Assembly: GCF_028372415.1 (NCBI RefSeq)
Contig: NC_092876.1
Coordinates: forward strand, 64,322,885 to 64,386,884
DNA length: 64,000 nucleotides
DNA from: Notamacropus eugenii
Lineage: Eukaryota > Chordata > Mammalia > Diprotodontia > Macropodidae
Direction of reading: 5' to 3'
The notes under the pieces are model-generated. The model was not told the DNA's origin. It did not search any database and was given only the letters and a program-made list of their open reading frames with translations. Position numbers and translations under genes: made by a program. This document shows positions 33,500 through 44,399 of the stretch, piece after piece. The stretch's first letter is position 1, and each line of letters begins with the position of its first letter.

Positions 33500-34640
33500 A
33501 TGGGGATTATAGAGGGAGGTCTGTTAGAGGAGATGGCATGGAATGGGTATCACTCGATCAACTAGGATTAGCCCTGAGAAGGAATTAAGACCACTTCATC
33601 ATGTAAAATAGGGGTGAAGGAGGAGATAGTGGCAGAAGGCATCCAAGTGATAGGAGATGAGGAAGGGCGAGAAAAGGGGGATTATGGTGAATGTATTCTT
33701 TTTTTTCCTGTAAATTATGAGGCAAAGTTCTCAGCTGACAGAGTAGATACAGAGTGAACCACGAGTGGTTTGAGGAAAGATGAATTCCTGTGAAAACTCT
33801 AATTTGGAGCTGCTGTGGAGAGTGGGATAATGAGATGATAAGGAAAGACTGTCTAGCAGCAGGGAGGGTCGAGCTGAGGATGTGTACCATACATTTGTGG
33901 TGGACCCAGACAGAATGGTTTCTCCATCAGGTAATTTTCTCCATATATTTTAATAGTATTTTACTTTTTCCAATGTAAAGACAATTTCATTTTTTATAAA
34001 ATTTTGAGCTCCAAATCCTCTCCACCCTCTTCCCTAAGACAGTAAGCAAATTGATATAGGTTGCATCTGCTATATTTTTCAGCAACATGTATACAGAAGT
34101 GAAGATGGCAAATCATGGGCTTGATCCAAAGCAGAGGCTTGGCTGGATGTAATCGGCAGTATGTTAAGGGGGCTCTTGATTCAAGAGAAGAGGACAGTGT
34201 AAAGGTGAATTGCTTCTTCAAGGGGTCACAATGGGGAAAAGGAGAGAGCAGTTAGTGCAGGGGGGATGGCCTGGGAGAGAATCGAGGGGCTAAGGGACTG
34301 GAGGTCACGGTATGGATGAAGAGTAGGGTTTTGTAAGGGAAAGCAGAGAGAAAAGTGAATAACCAAGTTAAATAAGGAGATTTCAAAATTCTTGAACCTA
34401 GAGGTGGTACATTTATGGGTGATGGCAGGATCAAAGCTATGACCATCTTTGTATGTGGCTGAGGTGGAGTGGAGGAGAAGCTCATGGGAGGTGAATAGGT
34501 TGAGGAACTGACTTGTTAAGGTATTCGAGAATCAAGAAGTCCCCAAGTTATGAGAGCAGGAGTTAGAGAGGAGGGAAAAATTGTGAGCTAGGTGCCAAAT
34601 TCATTGAGGAAGGAAGGAGTATGACCTGGGGTCCGTAGAT
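33500..34640 (-). mobile_element. L2 LINE, N-terminal/endonuclease region
   Basis: Minus-strand frames read VHILSSTLPAARQSFL (33585-33890) and PQPHTKMVIALILPSP (34252-34485), matching the L2 blocks seen at 41850 and 27170. Interrupted by an L1 3' fragment at 33938-34085. With 32385-33490 it may be one long, decayed L2. Confidence 0.6.
33938..34085 (-). mobile_element. L1 3' end fragment
   Basis: Antisense of the L1 tail: TTTTGAGCTCCAAATCC, CTCTTCCCTAAGACAG, GATATAGGTTGCATC. Confidence 0.65.
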
Positions 34641-34699
34641 ACCAGCTCCCAGGATTTTGATTGAGTGGTGGATGTGAAGAGGATGAGATTTAAAGCTGG

Positions 34700-35145
34700 A
34701 AGGAGCATGTTGCTAAGTCCCTAATTTTACAGACAAGGAAACTGTGCCCCAGAGAGGGGAAGACACTTGCCCAGGACATATATAGCTGCCATCCTTATTT
34801 CTGTATCTGTTTATTGGAAGAAGAGATAGCATAAAGGAACAGAAGTGACTTCAGGTTGGGTATTAATAGGTATTCTACAATATAATCCCCTCAATGGCAC
34901 CAATTCATCACCAACATAATAACATACATTTACATACTGCTTCAAAGTTTGCAGAGGGCTCTTCATACATTTGTATCACAAATAGCCCTGTATAAAGTAT
35001 TAATATCCCCATTTTACAGACGAGGAAACCAAAGCTTAGGTAAAGTGATTTGTCCAGATGCAAAGAGTTTGGTAAGTGTCCAAGGCAATATCTGAATCTG
35101 GGTCTATCTGACTCCAAGTCCAGCTGCCTCTCACCAGTCAATTGA
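34700..35145 (-). mobile_element. two MIR-like SINE fragments
   Basis: Reversed boxes at 34720-34780 (TTTTACAGACAAGGAAACTG) and at 34905-35140 (CATTTTACAGACGAGGAAACC, GTGATTTGTCCAG). Confidence 0.7.
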
Positions 35146-35149
35146 TTAA

Positions 35150-35590
35150 TCAATAAATCAACAAGCTTTAAATAAGCACCCGGCATGTGCCAGGCATCAT
35201 GCTAATTGCTGAGGATACAAGTCCTGCCCTTAAGCCTCTTCCCTGATCTTTGATTTTGATTTTATGAACTATACTATTAGGCAGATAATGAATTCAGGTT
35301 TATGGAGGGCAAATGACTTCCCTAGTGTCTCACGGTCCAGTGGCAGATCTGGTACTAGAACCTAGGTCTCTTGACTCATAGGGGCTTGTATTCAAATGTA
35401 TCACATATATCTCATTGTGTATGATAACCTCAAACCCTTATCATTCTATGCTCTAGTTGTCAGGGGTCCCCTAAACCCAGCAGCATCACTGAGTCTGGCA
35501 TGGGGTCTATTAGGCTAAACAACGGAAGCAATGTCTAGATTTTGTGAGATGCTACCATCTCCTGGACAATCTCTGCAAAGGCAGAAATTA
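35150..35590. other. old SINE/L2 debris, no gene
   Basis: Contains an antisense L2 tail (AAGCACCCGGCATGTGCCAGG) near 35175 and a weak reversed SINE near 35270-35370. Confidence 0.45.
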
Positions 35591-35599
35591 ATTACTGAG

Positions 35600-35860
35600 A
35601 CCCAGACAGAGCTGAAAAGAGCCTTAAAACAGATAATGTCAGGGTTAGAAGACAATTTAGAATAGATTATCAGAGTTAAAAAGGGACTTAGGACAGAGTA
35701 TCAGAGCTAGAAGAAATCTTAGAACATAAATTTTAACTCTAGTGATCTGGAAATGGCTTGAGAACAAAGAATGTTAGAGCTGGGAGGGGAGTTAGGACAG
35801 GGCTGGAAAGGACTTTAGAGATCATGGGATCATAGATTTAGAGCTAGAAGAGACCTTATA
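35600..35860 (+). repeat. degenerate 33-bp minisatellite array
   Basis: Drifted units (GAATGTTAGAGCTGGGAGG, CAGAGTATCAGAGCTAGAAG), leading without a break into a MIR-like SINE. Confidence 0.65.
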
Positions 35861-36240
35861 GGTCATCTGGTTCAACCCTATAATTTTACAGGAACCTGAG
35901 ACCTAGAGAAGTTAATGACTTTCTCCAGGTCATACAGAAAAATGAGTCTGGATTAGAATCCAGACTCCAAGTACTGTACTCTTTAAGGGATCTTGGTGTT
36001 CAGCTACTTCAATTCACTCATTTTACAGATAAGGAAATTTAGGATCAGAGAAGGTCAAGGACTTGTCCAAGGTCACATTAAACTCTAGGCTCTTGAAGAG
36101 TACAGGGCTACCTGGTCTTTTAATGAAGATGGTTTTCACAACACATGATATAACACTTTATGGTTATAAAGCATTTTGATTTGCATCATTTCAGTTAACT
36201 GATTATAGCTACCATTTTACAGATGAGGAAACAAAGGTGG
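35815..36240 (-). mobile_element. MIR-like SINE pieces
   Basis: Reversed boxes at 35880-35950, 36015-36075 (CATTTTACAGATAAGGAAA) and 36200-36235 (CCATTTTACAGATGAGG). Confidence 0.65.
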
Positions 36241-36319
36241 TAGAAAGGTCATGTGACAACATTGTTCCAATTCTCATGAAAGGAAAGAGAGTAGAGTCTC
36301 CAAAATACAACTAACATTT

Positions 36320-36450
36320 AGTAAAAAAAAAGAAGTGATCACCAGGAGCCAACATGGCTTCATCCAAGATGGGTCATGACAGGTTAACCTTATTTCCTTT
36401 TCTTTTTTCAACAGGGTTACTACACTGGTAGATAAGGGTGGGTGGGGGTT
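36320..36450 (+). mobile_element. CR1/L3 LINE fragment (RT)
   Basis: AGCCAACATGGCTTCATCC, then TTCAACAGGGTTACTACACTGG, matching the plus-strand form of the CR1/L3 RT block. Confidence 0.6.
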
Positions 36451-36454
36451 ATGC

Positions 36455-37199
36455 TTTAAACTAGATTTTAGTGTAACATGCACAGGGCATGCTCAGGTTT
36501 GCCCTATCTTGTGGGATATACAGAAAGTTTGCAGACATTCCCTGCCTAGTTTTGTTCTACTTCATGGAGTTTTCGGAGCTTACTGTTGGCTACAAGTGAC
36601 TTGGAATGCTTATACTGTATGAAAAGGAAAAGCTGCCCCATTTGACTGCGTATATGGAAGAATTCATAACTCAGGGGCTGTTGAGATAGACCCTGGTGGA
36701 AAGACAACAGAAGCAACTCAACCCTTTATCACTGTTTACTTTGTGGCTGCAAGTGAAGGAGGACTGTTTTCTACTTCCTCCTGCCCAGAGCTGGGTTGTG
36801 GTACATCTGCTCCCATGTGTCCATGAGCACATACATGCCTCTCTCTCTTTTTATCTGTTCTTTCCTGATCTTAGGTGAATAAGAATCCTCCGATAAAATT
36901 ATTCAGGTGGCAACATTATGGGTTCTGAAAGACCTGGAAGCCTGTGGCCGTATTTACCAGAGTGGTGGGGACAATAGTGGTAGAAGCACTTGCATTGGGA
37001 ATGAGAGAAACCCCAGGGGTTGATGGATATGGAAATCCCCTAAGGATGCTGGCAACTTGAGAGAAGGTAACCTCTCATGGCAGAGAGAAATGTCTTTTAT
37101 GAATACAAGAAAGGCATGAATCTGGGGGATCCAACTAAGAAGCCCAACCAGAAGAGAATTTTATGAGGGCTCCATGAAGGGGAAAAGGACTTTCAGGGC
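36455..37199. other. unassigned stretch upstream of the LTR-like end
   Basis: No recognised coding capacity; part of it may belong to the LTR-like fossil that ends at 37431. Confidence 0.35.
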
Positions 37200-37560
37200 C
37201 AGGGGTTGGGAGATACTCCTTTGCAACATGTGTTCTCTGTACACATGCCTCATAACCATTGTGCTTTAAGTCTGACCTCATTTGTCCCATGGACACCGTG
37301 TGTATGGGTGGGAAATTGTGACCTAGGTTTTAGGAGAATGTTTTGGACCAATTTTTCTTACTTTACCCCTTAGTAAATGCCTTTTCTAAAACCTAATTGA
37401 GGCCACAGACTGATGGTTAATTGTAAATGCATTAGTGGGGGCTCAGGAGCTATCTGTACTAAAAGTACAGCCCTTCAGGCTTATTTTTAAAACCCCAAGA
37501 AAGGAGTCATAGTCCTTCTGGAGACCTCAAACCTCTAGCAAAAGAGCCAGTTAGGGGAGT
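37200..37560 (+). mobile_element. possible retroviral LTR 3' end with primer-site-like sequence (fossil)
   Basis: A segment ending in CA (37430-37431), a 4-base gap, then TGGGGGCTC (37436-37444), which matches the start of a tRNA-Pro primer-binding site. The upstream polyadenylation-like TTAGTAAATGCC fits U3-R-U5 layout. The same arrangement, same 4-base gap, recurs at 62081-62095. The 5' edge is unknown and the rest of the element is not recognised, so it is a decayed, old relic at best. Confidence 0.35.
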
Positions 37561-37579
37561 AGCCCTAGGGGTAAATTGC

Positions 37580-37765
37580 TCAGTTGTTTGCTATTTTCTT
37601 CTCCAGCTCATTTTACAGATGAGGAAACTGAGGCAAGCAGGGTGAAATGACTTGCCCAGGGTCACACAGATAGTAAGTACCTGAAGTCAGTTTTGAACTC
37701 AGAGCAATGAGTCTTCCTGTGGTCAAGCCCAGTGCCCTATGCACTATGGTGCCACCTAGCAGAAT
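37580..37765 (-). mobile_element. tRNA-derived SINE
   Basis: CTCCAGCTCATTTTACAGATG, GACTTGCCCAGGGTCACACAG, GCACTATGGTGCCACCTAGC. Confidence 0.92.
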
Positions 37766-37769
37766 TTGA

Positions 37770-38088
37770 GGGGCAGCTAGGTGGTACAGTGGATAGAGTA
37801 CCAGTGCAGGAGTCAGGAGGACCTGAGTTCAAATCTCACCTTAGACACTTGACACTAACTGTGTGACCTTGGGCAAGTCACTTAACCCCAATTGTCTCAT
37901 TCTGGGTCATCTCCAGTCATCCTGATGAATATCTGGTCACTGGATTCAGATGGCTCTGGAGGAGAAGTGAGGCTGGTGACCTGCACAGCCCTCCCTCACT
38001 CAAAACAAAGTCAGGTGCGAGTCATGTCATCATTTCTCTGATGGCATGGTCTTCTTTGGCAACGAAGGGCTAACACACACACACACTA
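37770..38088 (+). mobile_element. RTE-tailed tRNA-derived SINE
   Basis: GGGGCAGCTAGGTGGTACAG head, GAGTTCAAATCTCACC, CCTGATGAATATCTGGTCAC middle, and 3' end GTCATCATTTCTCTGATGGC then GGCAACGAAGGGCTAACACAC. Its 3' end resembles the RTE-type LINE tails at 500-563 and 10460-10515. Confidence 0.95.
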
Positions 38089-38489
38089 TTGAATAGCGTA
38101 CATTTCTCTAATCTGTCCACAAGAACAGCATGAGAGACTTATCATGTGGTCAGATCTGTGCTTTAGGAATATTGATGTGGGAGTTGTGGGGAAGTGGAGG
38201 AACTGGATGGAAAGAGACCAGTCAGGAGGCTATCACAAGAGTGAGAGTTATCTTCAAGTATGTGAGGGGCCCAGGGATTAGATCTGGGCTGTTTGACCCC
38301 AGGGAGCAGTGGGTGTAAGCTGTTGCTTATGCACAGCACATACTATGTGTCTGATCTGAACTCAGGTTTTTCTGATGTTGCTCCACCTAGCTGCCCAGAA
38401 GCATATTTAGGTTTGACATTTGGGAAATTTTCCTAAAATTATTGCAATGATTTTCCACATTACTGTTATGGTTGATACCTCTTTAATCT

Positions 38490-38722
38490 GGCTAGGTGGC
38501 ATCATAGTGCATAGAGCGGCTATAGTCAAGAAGACTCCTCTTCCTGAGTTCAAAACCAGCCTCAGACACTTGGTGACCCTGGGCAAGTTACTTCACCCTG
38601 TTTGCCTCAGTTTCCTCATCTGTAAAATGAGCTGGAGGAGGAAATGGCAGACCACTGTCAAGAAAACCCTGAATGGGGTCGTGAAGAGTCAGACCTGATT
38701 GACACAACTGAACAACAACAAT
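38490..38722 (+). mobile_element. tRNA-derived SINE
   Basis: GCTAGGTGGCATCATAGTGC head, AACCAGCCTCAGACACTTGG, AAAATGAGCTGGAGGAGG, GAAAACCCTGAATGGGGTCG. Confidence 0.9.
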
Positions 38723-38784
38723 CCATTTATGTGGCCATATTGTGCATGATAGTCATCTGTGTGGGTGTCTTACATTGTGTCTGC

Positions 38785-38985
38785 TCTGTTAGGGAGAGTG
38801 TCTAACCTATTCAGATTGAGGCATGACGTAAGGAAAAGCTTTCTCACGATTACAGCAATCTGAAAGTGACTGATCGTGAGGCCCTCCTCCCTGGATGGCC
38901 ATTTGTCAAGGATTCCTGTTCAGGTACAAGATAATCTCAGTCTTCCCTTCCAACTCCACGATTTGGTGATTCCATAACTTGTGGT
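38785..38985 (+). mobile_element. CR1/L3 LINE 3' end
   Basis: TAAGGAAAAGCTTTCTCACG, CTCCTCCCTGGATGGCC, then TTCCCTTCCAACTCCACG, the CR1/L3 3' terminus. Confidence 0.7.
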
Positions 38986-38994
38986 CTCTCCCAA

Positions 38995-39084
38995 TAGATT
39001 GTGAGCTCCTTGAGAACAGGGGCTGGGTTTTGTTAATTTATTTTGCTTTTCTTTATGTTCTCCAGTGCTTAGCGTAGAGTCTGG
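38995..39084 (+). mobile_element. L2 3' end
   Basis: ATTGTGAGCTCCTTGAGAACAGG, TTCTCCAGTGCTTAGCG. Confidence 0.8.
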
Positions 39085-39345
39085 CACTTGTTCAGTCATT
39101 TCAGTCATGTCTGACTCTTTGTGAACCTATTTGGAGTTTTCTTTGGAAGAGATACTGGAATATTTGGCCATTTCCTTCTCCAGTTCATTTTACAGATGAG
39201 GAAACTGAGGCAAACAGGGTGAAGTGACTTGCCCAGGGTCACCCAGCTAGTAAGGGTCTGAGGCTGGATTTGAACTCATGAAGATGAGTCTTCCTGACTC
39301 CAGGCTGGGTACTCTATGAACTATGTCACTACCTGGTAGCCTTCT
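39085..39345 (-). mobile_element. tRNA-derived SINE
   Basis: GTCTGACTCTTTGTGAACC, CATTTTACAGATGAGGAAACTG, GGATTTGAACTCATGAAG. Confidence 0.92.
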
Positions 39346-39369
39346 TTGCACTTAATTAGTACTTGTTGA

Positions 39370-39795
39370 GTTGCCCCTAGTCACACAAATTGCAATCAGC
39401 AATTCTTACTCCCTCCACACTCTGTGGGTCAGCCAAACTAGCTTTCTTAATGCTCCTCCTGCACACTCTCTGTCTTCTTACCTTTGCATCACCTGTCTTC
39501 CAGGCCCAGGATGCTGTCCCTCCTCACCTCTTCTTCTCAGAATGTCCAGTTTCCTTCTATATTCAGCTCAAGCAACACCTTCTATAAGAGACCTTTCCTG
39601 ATACCCCCTGCTGCTGGTGTCTTCTCCGGAAAATTATATCCATTTTTACAGTTTTTACACAAACATATGGACATATTGTCTGCCTCCCCCCAAGAGAATT
39701 AAGCACTTTGAAGGCAAAGACTATTTTATGTTTGTCTTTATACTAGTGTTCTATATAGAGGAGACACAATACAAGCTTGTGGATTGATTAATCCG
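39370..39795 (+). mobile_element. L2 LINE C-terminal coding and 3' end
   Basis: Decayed L2 coding (CTGTGGGTCAGCCAAACTAG, TTCAGCTCAAGCAACACC), then GAATTAAGCACTTTGAAGGC. Confidence 0.6.
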
Positions 39796-39799
39796 GTGG

Positions 39800-40375
39800 C
39801 AATTATCCTCTGAAATCCTTTCCAGCTCTGGATCTCCAGTCCTATGATTCTATGATCCAGGGGATTGGATCCACACAGAGAATCCCACTGTGGATGATTA
39901 AGTCTCCAAAGTGGGCTTTTTGACCCTGCATTCAGCCAAGTCTGAACAGTTGAGTACTCTCAGTCCTTCCAGCAGAGGGCTTCTTCGCCCTCCCTTGGGT
40001 GTCTGTACTCTCATCTCCATCTACTCTCCCTCTCTTCCATGTCCTCCAACCAAATCGGGGAAAATTCTTTTTTTTCAATCAATCACCTCTTCTTCCTGGA
40101 GGCTGAGAGAGTTACCACAGACCTGGAAACAAATAGATAAAAATGGCCCTGATTTTTGTAAAGGGAAAGGAGGAGATGGCTTGGACCATGGAGCAGTGAA
40201 CTTGGCTTTGCTCCTGGAAAAATTCTCTAATCTAATGTATTTGATTAAAGGACAGGCTTATAAACACTTAGGAAAAGGAAGTCTTGATCATTGTAAGGGT
40301 TTTCTGAAACCAATCATGCCAGACCAGCTGTGCTTTCATTTTTGAAAAGATTAAGTTTACTATTTATTGACAGCA
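39800..40375. other. unassigned stretch
   Basis: A 144-codon plus-strand frame spans 39911-40345 without recognised motifs. No clear repeat. Confidence 0.35.
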
Positions 40376-40377
40376 AC

Positions 40378-40530
40378 AATAAAAATAATTAACATTTATA
40401 CAGTGCTCAGAGGTCTGCAAAGCACGTTACATAGATTATCTCATTTGGCCACAACAACCCGATGGAAGTAGGTATGATCATTATTTCCATTGTAGAGCGC
40501 TCCAACCTGAAGCACACAGAGGTTTAAATA
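40378..40530 (-). mobile_element. MIR-like SINE
   Basis: Reversed core: TTAACATTTATACAGTGCTC, GCAAAGCACGTTACATAG, ACAACAACCCGATGG. Confidence 0.75.
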
Positions 40531-40559
40531 ATACTTAATAATAATATTTTTTTTAATGA

Positions 40560-40990
40560 ATAAAAGCTTTAGCAGCTCTGTCTCTCTTTCCCCTCATCCC
40601 CTTTTCCCACTGGGGAGTTCCTTCCAGAATCTCCATTTTAAGAAAGGGTCTAGACCAGCCAGATTTTTCCACCATGGTTCAGCCTTTTCTCTTTTTCTTT
40701 TTCTCTCTTTTTTCTTTCTTCCAGCAGCAAAACCTTTCCCATTGATGAGTTTTTGGAACTCTCATTTTGAGAAAGGGCCCAGATCACCTATCCTTCATTT
40801 TTCTGACTTCATAGTCATTCCACTTTTCTTCCTCCTTTTTCGGCTCCCTGTTACTTGTCTTTCCCTGATTAGGATGGAAGTTTCTTTGTCAGAGATTGTC
40901 TTTTTTATTTTGTATTTGTAATCCTAAGACTGACATTGTAAGTGCTTGAAAATGCTTATTGATTTGACTTGTCTTGACCCTCTAAGAGGT
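40560..40990 (+). mobile_element. L2-like 3' region with an internal imperfect duplication
   Basis: Ends with L2 tail features (GTCAGAGATTGTC, GTGCTTGAAAATGCTTATTG). Two ~90-bp pieces, 40606-40695 and 40737-40830, resemble each other (TCCATTTTAAGAAAGGGTCTAGA against CTCATTTTGAGAAAGGGCCCAGA). Confidence 0.5.
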
Positions 40991-41114
40991 AGGCACTGCT
41001 TAGGAATTCCTCTTCTTTTTTCAGAAGGATGGATTCATGGACTTTCAAATTTGGGGTCACTAGAGAGAAACCCTGAGGTTAGTGCTGCCCAGGCATATCC
41101 TTTCTCTTGCTAGA

Positions 41115-41450
41115 AGATTTGATTCTGGGATTCCACTGCTCAAGAACCAGTTGACTGGGGAATTCATCAAATTAGACATTGATAAAGTAGAATATATCTG
41201 TAGGAGAGTAACCAACATGTTCAGAGGACGGGAAACCATGTGATATGAGAATCAGTTAAAGGAACTGGGAATGTTTAACTTGAAGAGAAAGCATGTTGGG
41301 GGAGGACATTTTCAAGCAATTGAAGGGCAGTCATGTGGAAAAGAAATTAGTCTGGGTCAGTTTAACCCCAGAAGGCAGAATTAAGAACAATGACAGGAAG
41401 GCTCAAAGACAAATTTCTGTTCCACATAAGGAAAACTTTTGAACTAAGTT
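41115..41450 (+). mobile_element. CR1/L3 LINE 3' region
   Basis: ACCATGTGATATGAGAATCAG, GGAACTGGGAATGTTTAACTTG, then AACCCCAGAAGGCAGAATTAAG. Confidence 0.75.
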
Positions 41451-41479
41451 ATCAAAAATATGATCAGAGAGTTGGAACT

Positions 41480-42245
41480 GGAAGGATTTGTCTGACTAAA
41501 GCCTTCTCTCCTTTCATCTCTCCATCTGTCTTGGTTCTCCCTCATCATGACCTCCAAACTCTTCCCCCTCAATACTTTTTCAGGCTGTTACCTCTGCTCT
41601 TACCTAACTATCCTTCCTTCCCAACTTTACAGTTAACCAATTCAACCCCACATTTTTCTCAATTCTTGAACTCCTTCCCACTTTGCATTATCTCCACTCA
41701 TTCCTTGCCAAACCCCAGATCTGGATCATTCCTACCACCTGCCTCTTCCACATCTACTCAAATGCTGCTGAATGGAACTGGAGGGAGTAACACAACCAAG
41801 CTGATGGGCAAGCAATTTAAATTACATCACCTCGACTGGGCACTCACTGCAGCAAGGCAACCCTTTTATTTCTTCCAAATTGATTCCCTATCTCATTTTC
41901 CACATAAACCATTCCAAACTTTTTCTTTTTTCTTTAATCATCCTTCACCTCCTATTAGCAGAGAACTTCACACCTTATTTTACACTAAATAAATAAGTAA
42001 ACAAATGGAGGCCCTTCTCCATGAGCTCCACCTTTCTTCTCAAAATCCCTTTACATCATTCCTGACTCCTCCTCTTCCTCCTTTCCTTTAGTTTTGGCTA
42101 AGGAGGTGGCACATCTCTTTGCCAAGGTCATCTTGTCTGCACATGCCTTTGATGCTATCTCCTCACAACTTCTCCATCGGATTGAAAGTCAACAAGCGTA
42201 TGTACCTATTATGTGCTAGGAATTTTGCTAAAATTGCAACCTTAA
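41480..42245 (+). mobile_element. L2 LINE N-terminal region
   Basis: Plus-strand frame has WALTAARQPFYFF and PNPRSGSF blocks that match the minus-strand L2 at 33.6 kb. Ends near an L2-like GTACCTATTATGTGCTAGG. Confidence 0.6.
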
Positions 42246-42635
42246 TGCAGAGTGAAATGAGCAGAACCAGGAGAACATTGTACACAGTAACAACCACATT
42301 GTATGATGACTGACCTTGACAGACTTAACCCTTCTCAGCAATGCGAGGATTTAAGACAACTCCAAAAGACTAACAATGGAAAATGCTGTCCACATCCAGA
42401 GAAAGAACTTTGGAGTCTGAATGCAGATCTCCTTTTCTTTTATTATTTTGTTTTTTCTTTCTCCTGGTTCCTCCCATTAGTTTTAACGCTTTTTTACTTC
42501 ATGACTAATGTGAAAATATGTTTAATATGGATGTGTAAGTAGAACCTATATCAGATTGCACTCTGTCTTGAGGAGGAAGGAATGGTAAAATGGTAAAAAC
42601 TAAAAATAAAGAAAAATAAACAAATCAAATAAAAT
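42246..42635 (+). mobile_element. L1 3' end inserted in L2
   Basis: GAGTGAAATGAGCAGAACCAGG, ATCCAGAGAAAGAAC, then AAAATAAAGAAAAATAAACAA tail. AAAATTGCAACCTTAAT flanks both sides (42230-42246 and 42631-42647), a long target-site duplication. Confidence 0.85.
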
Positions 42636-42649
42636 TGCAACCTTAATCA

Positions 42650-43765
42650 TCCTCACTCTCACTAAACTTCAGTATTTCTCTCTTTACTGGTTCCTTTCTT
42701 ATTGCCTTCAAACACACCCAAGTGTCTCTCTACCTTAAAAAGCAAAACAAAACTTTAAAGAGACTATACCATCCTTTCAAGCGGTTAACTTACCCCTCTT
42801 CCCTTTCTTAACCAAATTCTTTAAAAAACGAACAAAAAAACTTAATCGCTTTCATAGTGTCTATTTCCTCTCACTCACTCTTTATGAACCCTTTGCAAAC
42901 TGGTTTCTGATCTCATGGCTCAACTGAAATTACTCTCTCTAAAGTTACCTAGAATGTTTTAATTGTCAAATCTGATTTTTTCCCCCTTCTTCTTCTTGAC
43001 CTGTTTGTTGTACTGGATTTTGATAACCGCCCTCTCCTCTGTTTGCTTTTTCCTCTTCTGGTTTTTGTGACTGTTCTCCTTATAACTCTCTGACCACTCC
43101 TGCTTAGTCTCCTTTTTTGGCTCCCTCATTCGTATTGTGCCCCCTAATTACGAATTTTCCCCAAGGATTTGTCCTAGGCTTTCTTCACTTCTCTTTCTGC
43201 ATTCTCTCTGGGTGACTTCATTATTTCCAGTGATTTTATTTATTTTTTGAGGGAGATGACAAATAGATAGACAAATCCAGCCCTAGATTCTTCCCCTGAA
43301 CTTTTTTCCATATAGTCAACTTCCTTTTGGGAATATCAAACTACATATTCCAGAAATATATCAAACACAACATGTTCAAAATGGAACCTATATGCAGACC
43401 CACCTCTTTTACAAATCTCCCTATTTTTGTCAAAGGCACCCCATTCTTCTAGTCTCCCAGATTTGTCATCTTGCCATGATACTTTTTCTCCATTGTCCTT
43501 AGTCACATCAACAAGCGTTCTTTTTCTTCCTTCACAACATCTCCCGTATCCAACCCCTTCTCTACCCTTACAGATCCATCACCTTAGTTTCAGGACATTA
43601 CAGCATCTGCTTATTTTGTTCCGAGAGCCTTCTAATTTGTCTTCTGCCTCAAATCTCTTTCCACTTTAGCCCAGCCTTCACTCAGCTCCCAAAGTGACCT
43701 TCCTAAAGTACAGGTCTGATTACTGGGCTCTCACTGCTGCTAGGCAATCCTATCATGCCTGCTTT
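42650..43765 (+). mobile_element. L2 LINE, RT to C-terminal region
   Basis: Continues the interrupted L2: FANCF-like N-terminal block, Fxx-GLF region (CAAGGATTTGTCCTAGGC), KxAPHSSSLPD segment at 43427, and CTTCCTAAAGTACAGGTCTG near 43700. Very decayed. Confidence 0.65.
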
Positions 43766-43885
43766 TTCAACTCAATATGTCATTTTTTGCAGTGGATTTT
43801 CTAAACCTGTTTACCCATTCTAACACCTCCTTTAACTCTCTCAGCTGAGAACACTGCCTAATATTTTACTAAAAAAATGGAGAGG

Positions 43886-44042
43886 GGAAATTAGGGGGCA
43901 TAGTGAATAGAACACCAGCCCTGCAGTCAGGAGGACCTGAGTTCAAATGTGGCCTCAGACCCTTGACACACTCACTTGCTATGTGACCTTGGGCAAGTCA
44001 CTTAACCCCAATTGCCTCGCTTCCCCCCCGCCTCAAAAAAAC
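43886..44042 (+). mobile_element. tRNA-derived SINE (short)
   Basis: TAGGGGGCATAGTGAATAG head, GAGTTCAAATGTGGCC, GACCTTGGGCAAGTCACTTAA, ending in AAAAAAAC. Confidence 0.9.
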
Positions 44043-44395
44043 AAAATATAATGCTTGTTTTCTCAATGAGGGTGAGTGGGGAGGGAGGAAAGGAGAGAAT
44101 ATGGAACTCAAAGCTTTAAAAATGAATGCTAAAAAGTGTTTTTGCATGCAAGTGGGAAATAAGTTGTACAGGCAGTGGTATATAGAAATTAATTTTACCC
44201 TACAGGAAAATAGAGGGGAAGGGGATGGAGAAGGGGGGGTGATAGAAGGGAGGACAGACTGGGGAAAGGGGTGGATGGGGTGCACGCTATCCTGGGGTAG
44301 GGAGTGGGGAGAGATAGGGAGAAAATTTTGAATTCGAATTCTTGTGGAAGTGGATGTTGAAAACTGAAAAATAAGTAAATTATATATTTTTTAAA
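44043..44395 (+). mobile_element. L1/half-L1 3' end
   Basis: Parallels 8640-8945: GGGAAATAAGTTGTACAGGC, CTACAGGAAAATAGAGGGG, TTGTGGAAGTGGATGTTGAAAAC, then an AT-rich tail. Confidence 0.85.
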
Positions 44396-44399
44396 ATGG

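Noticed and set aside
41390-41992. 200-codon plus-strand frame
   Set aside because: Corresponds to L2 N-terminal coding remnants; matches the minus-strand L2 at 33.6 kb.
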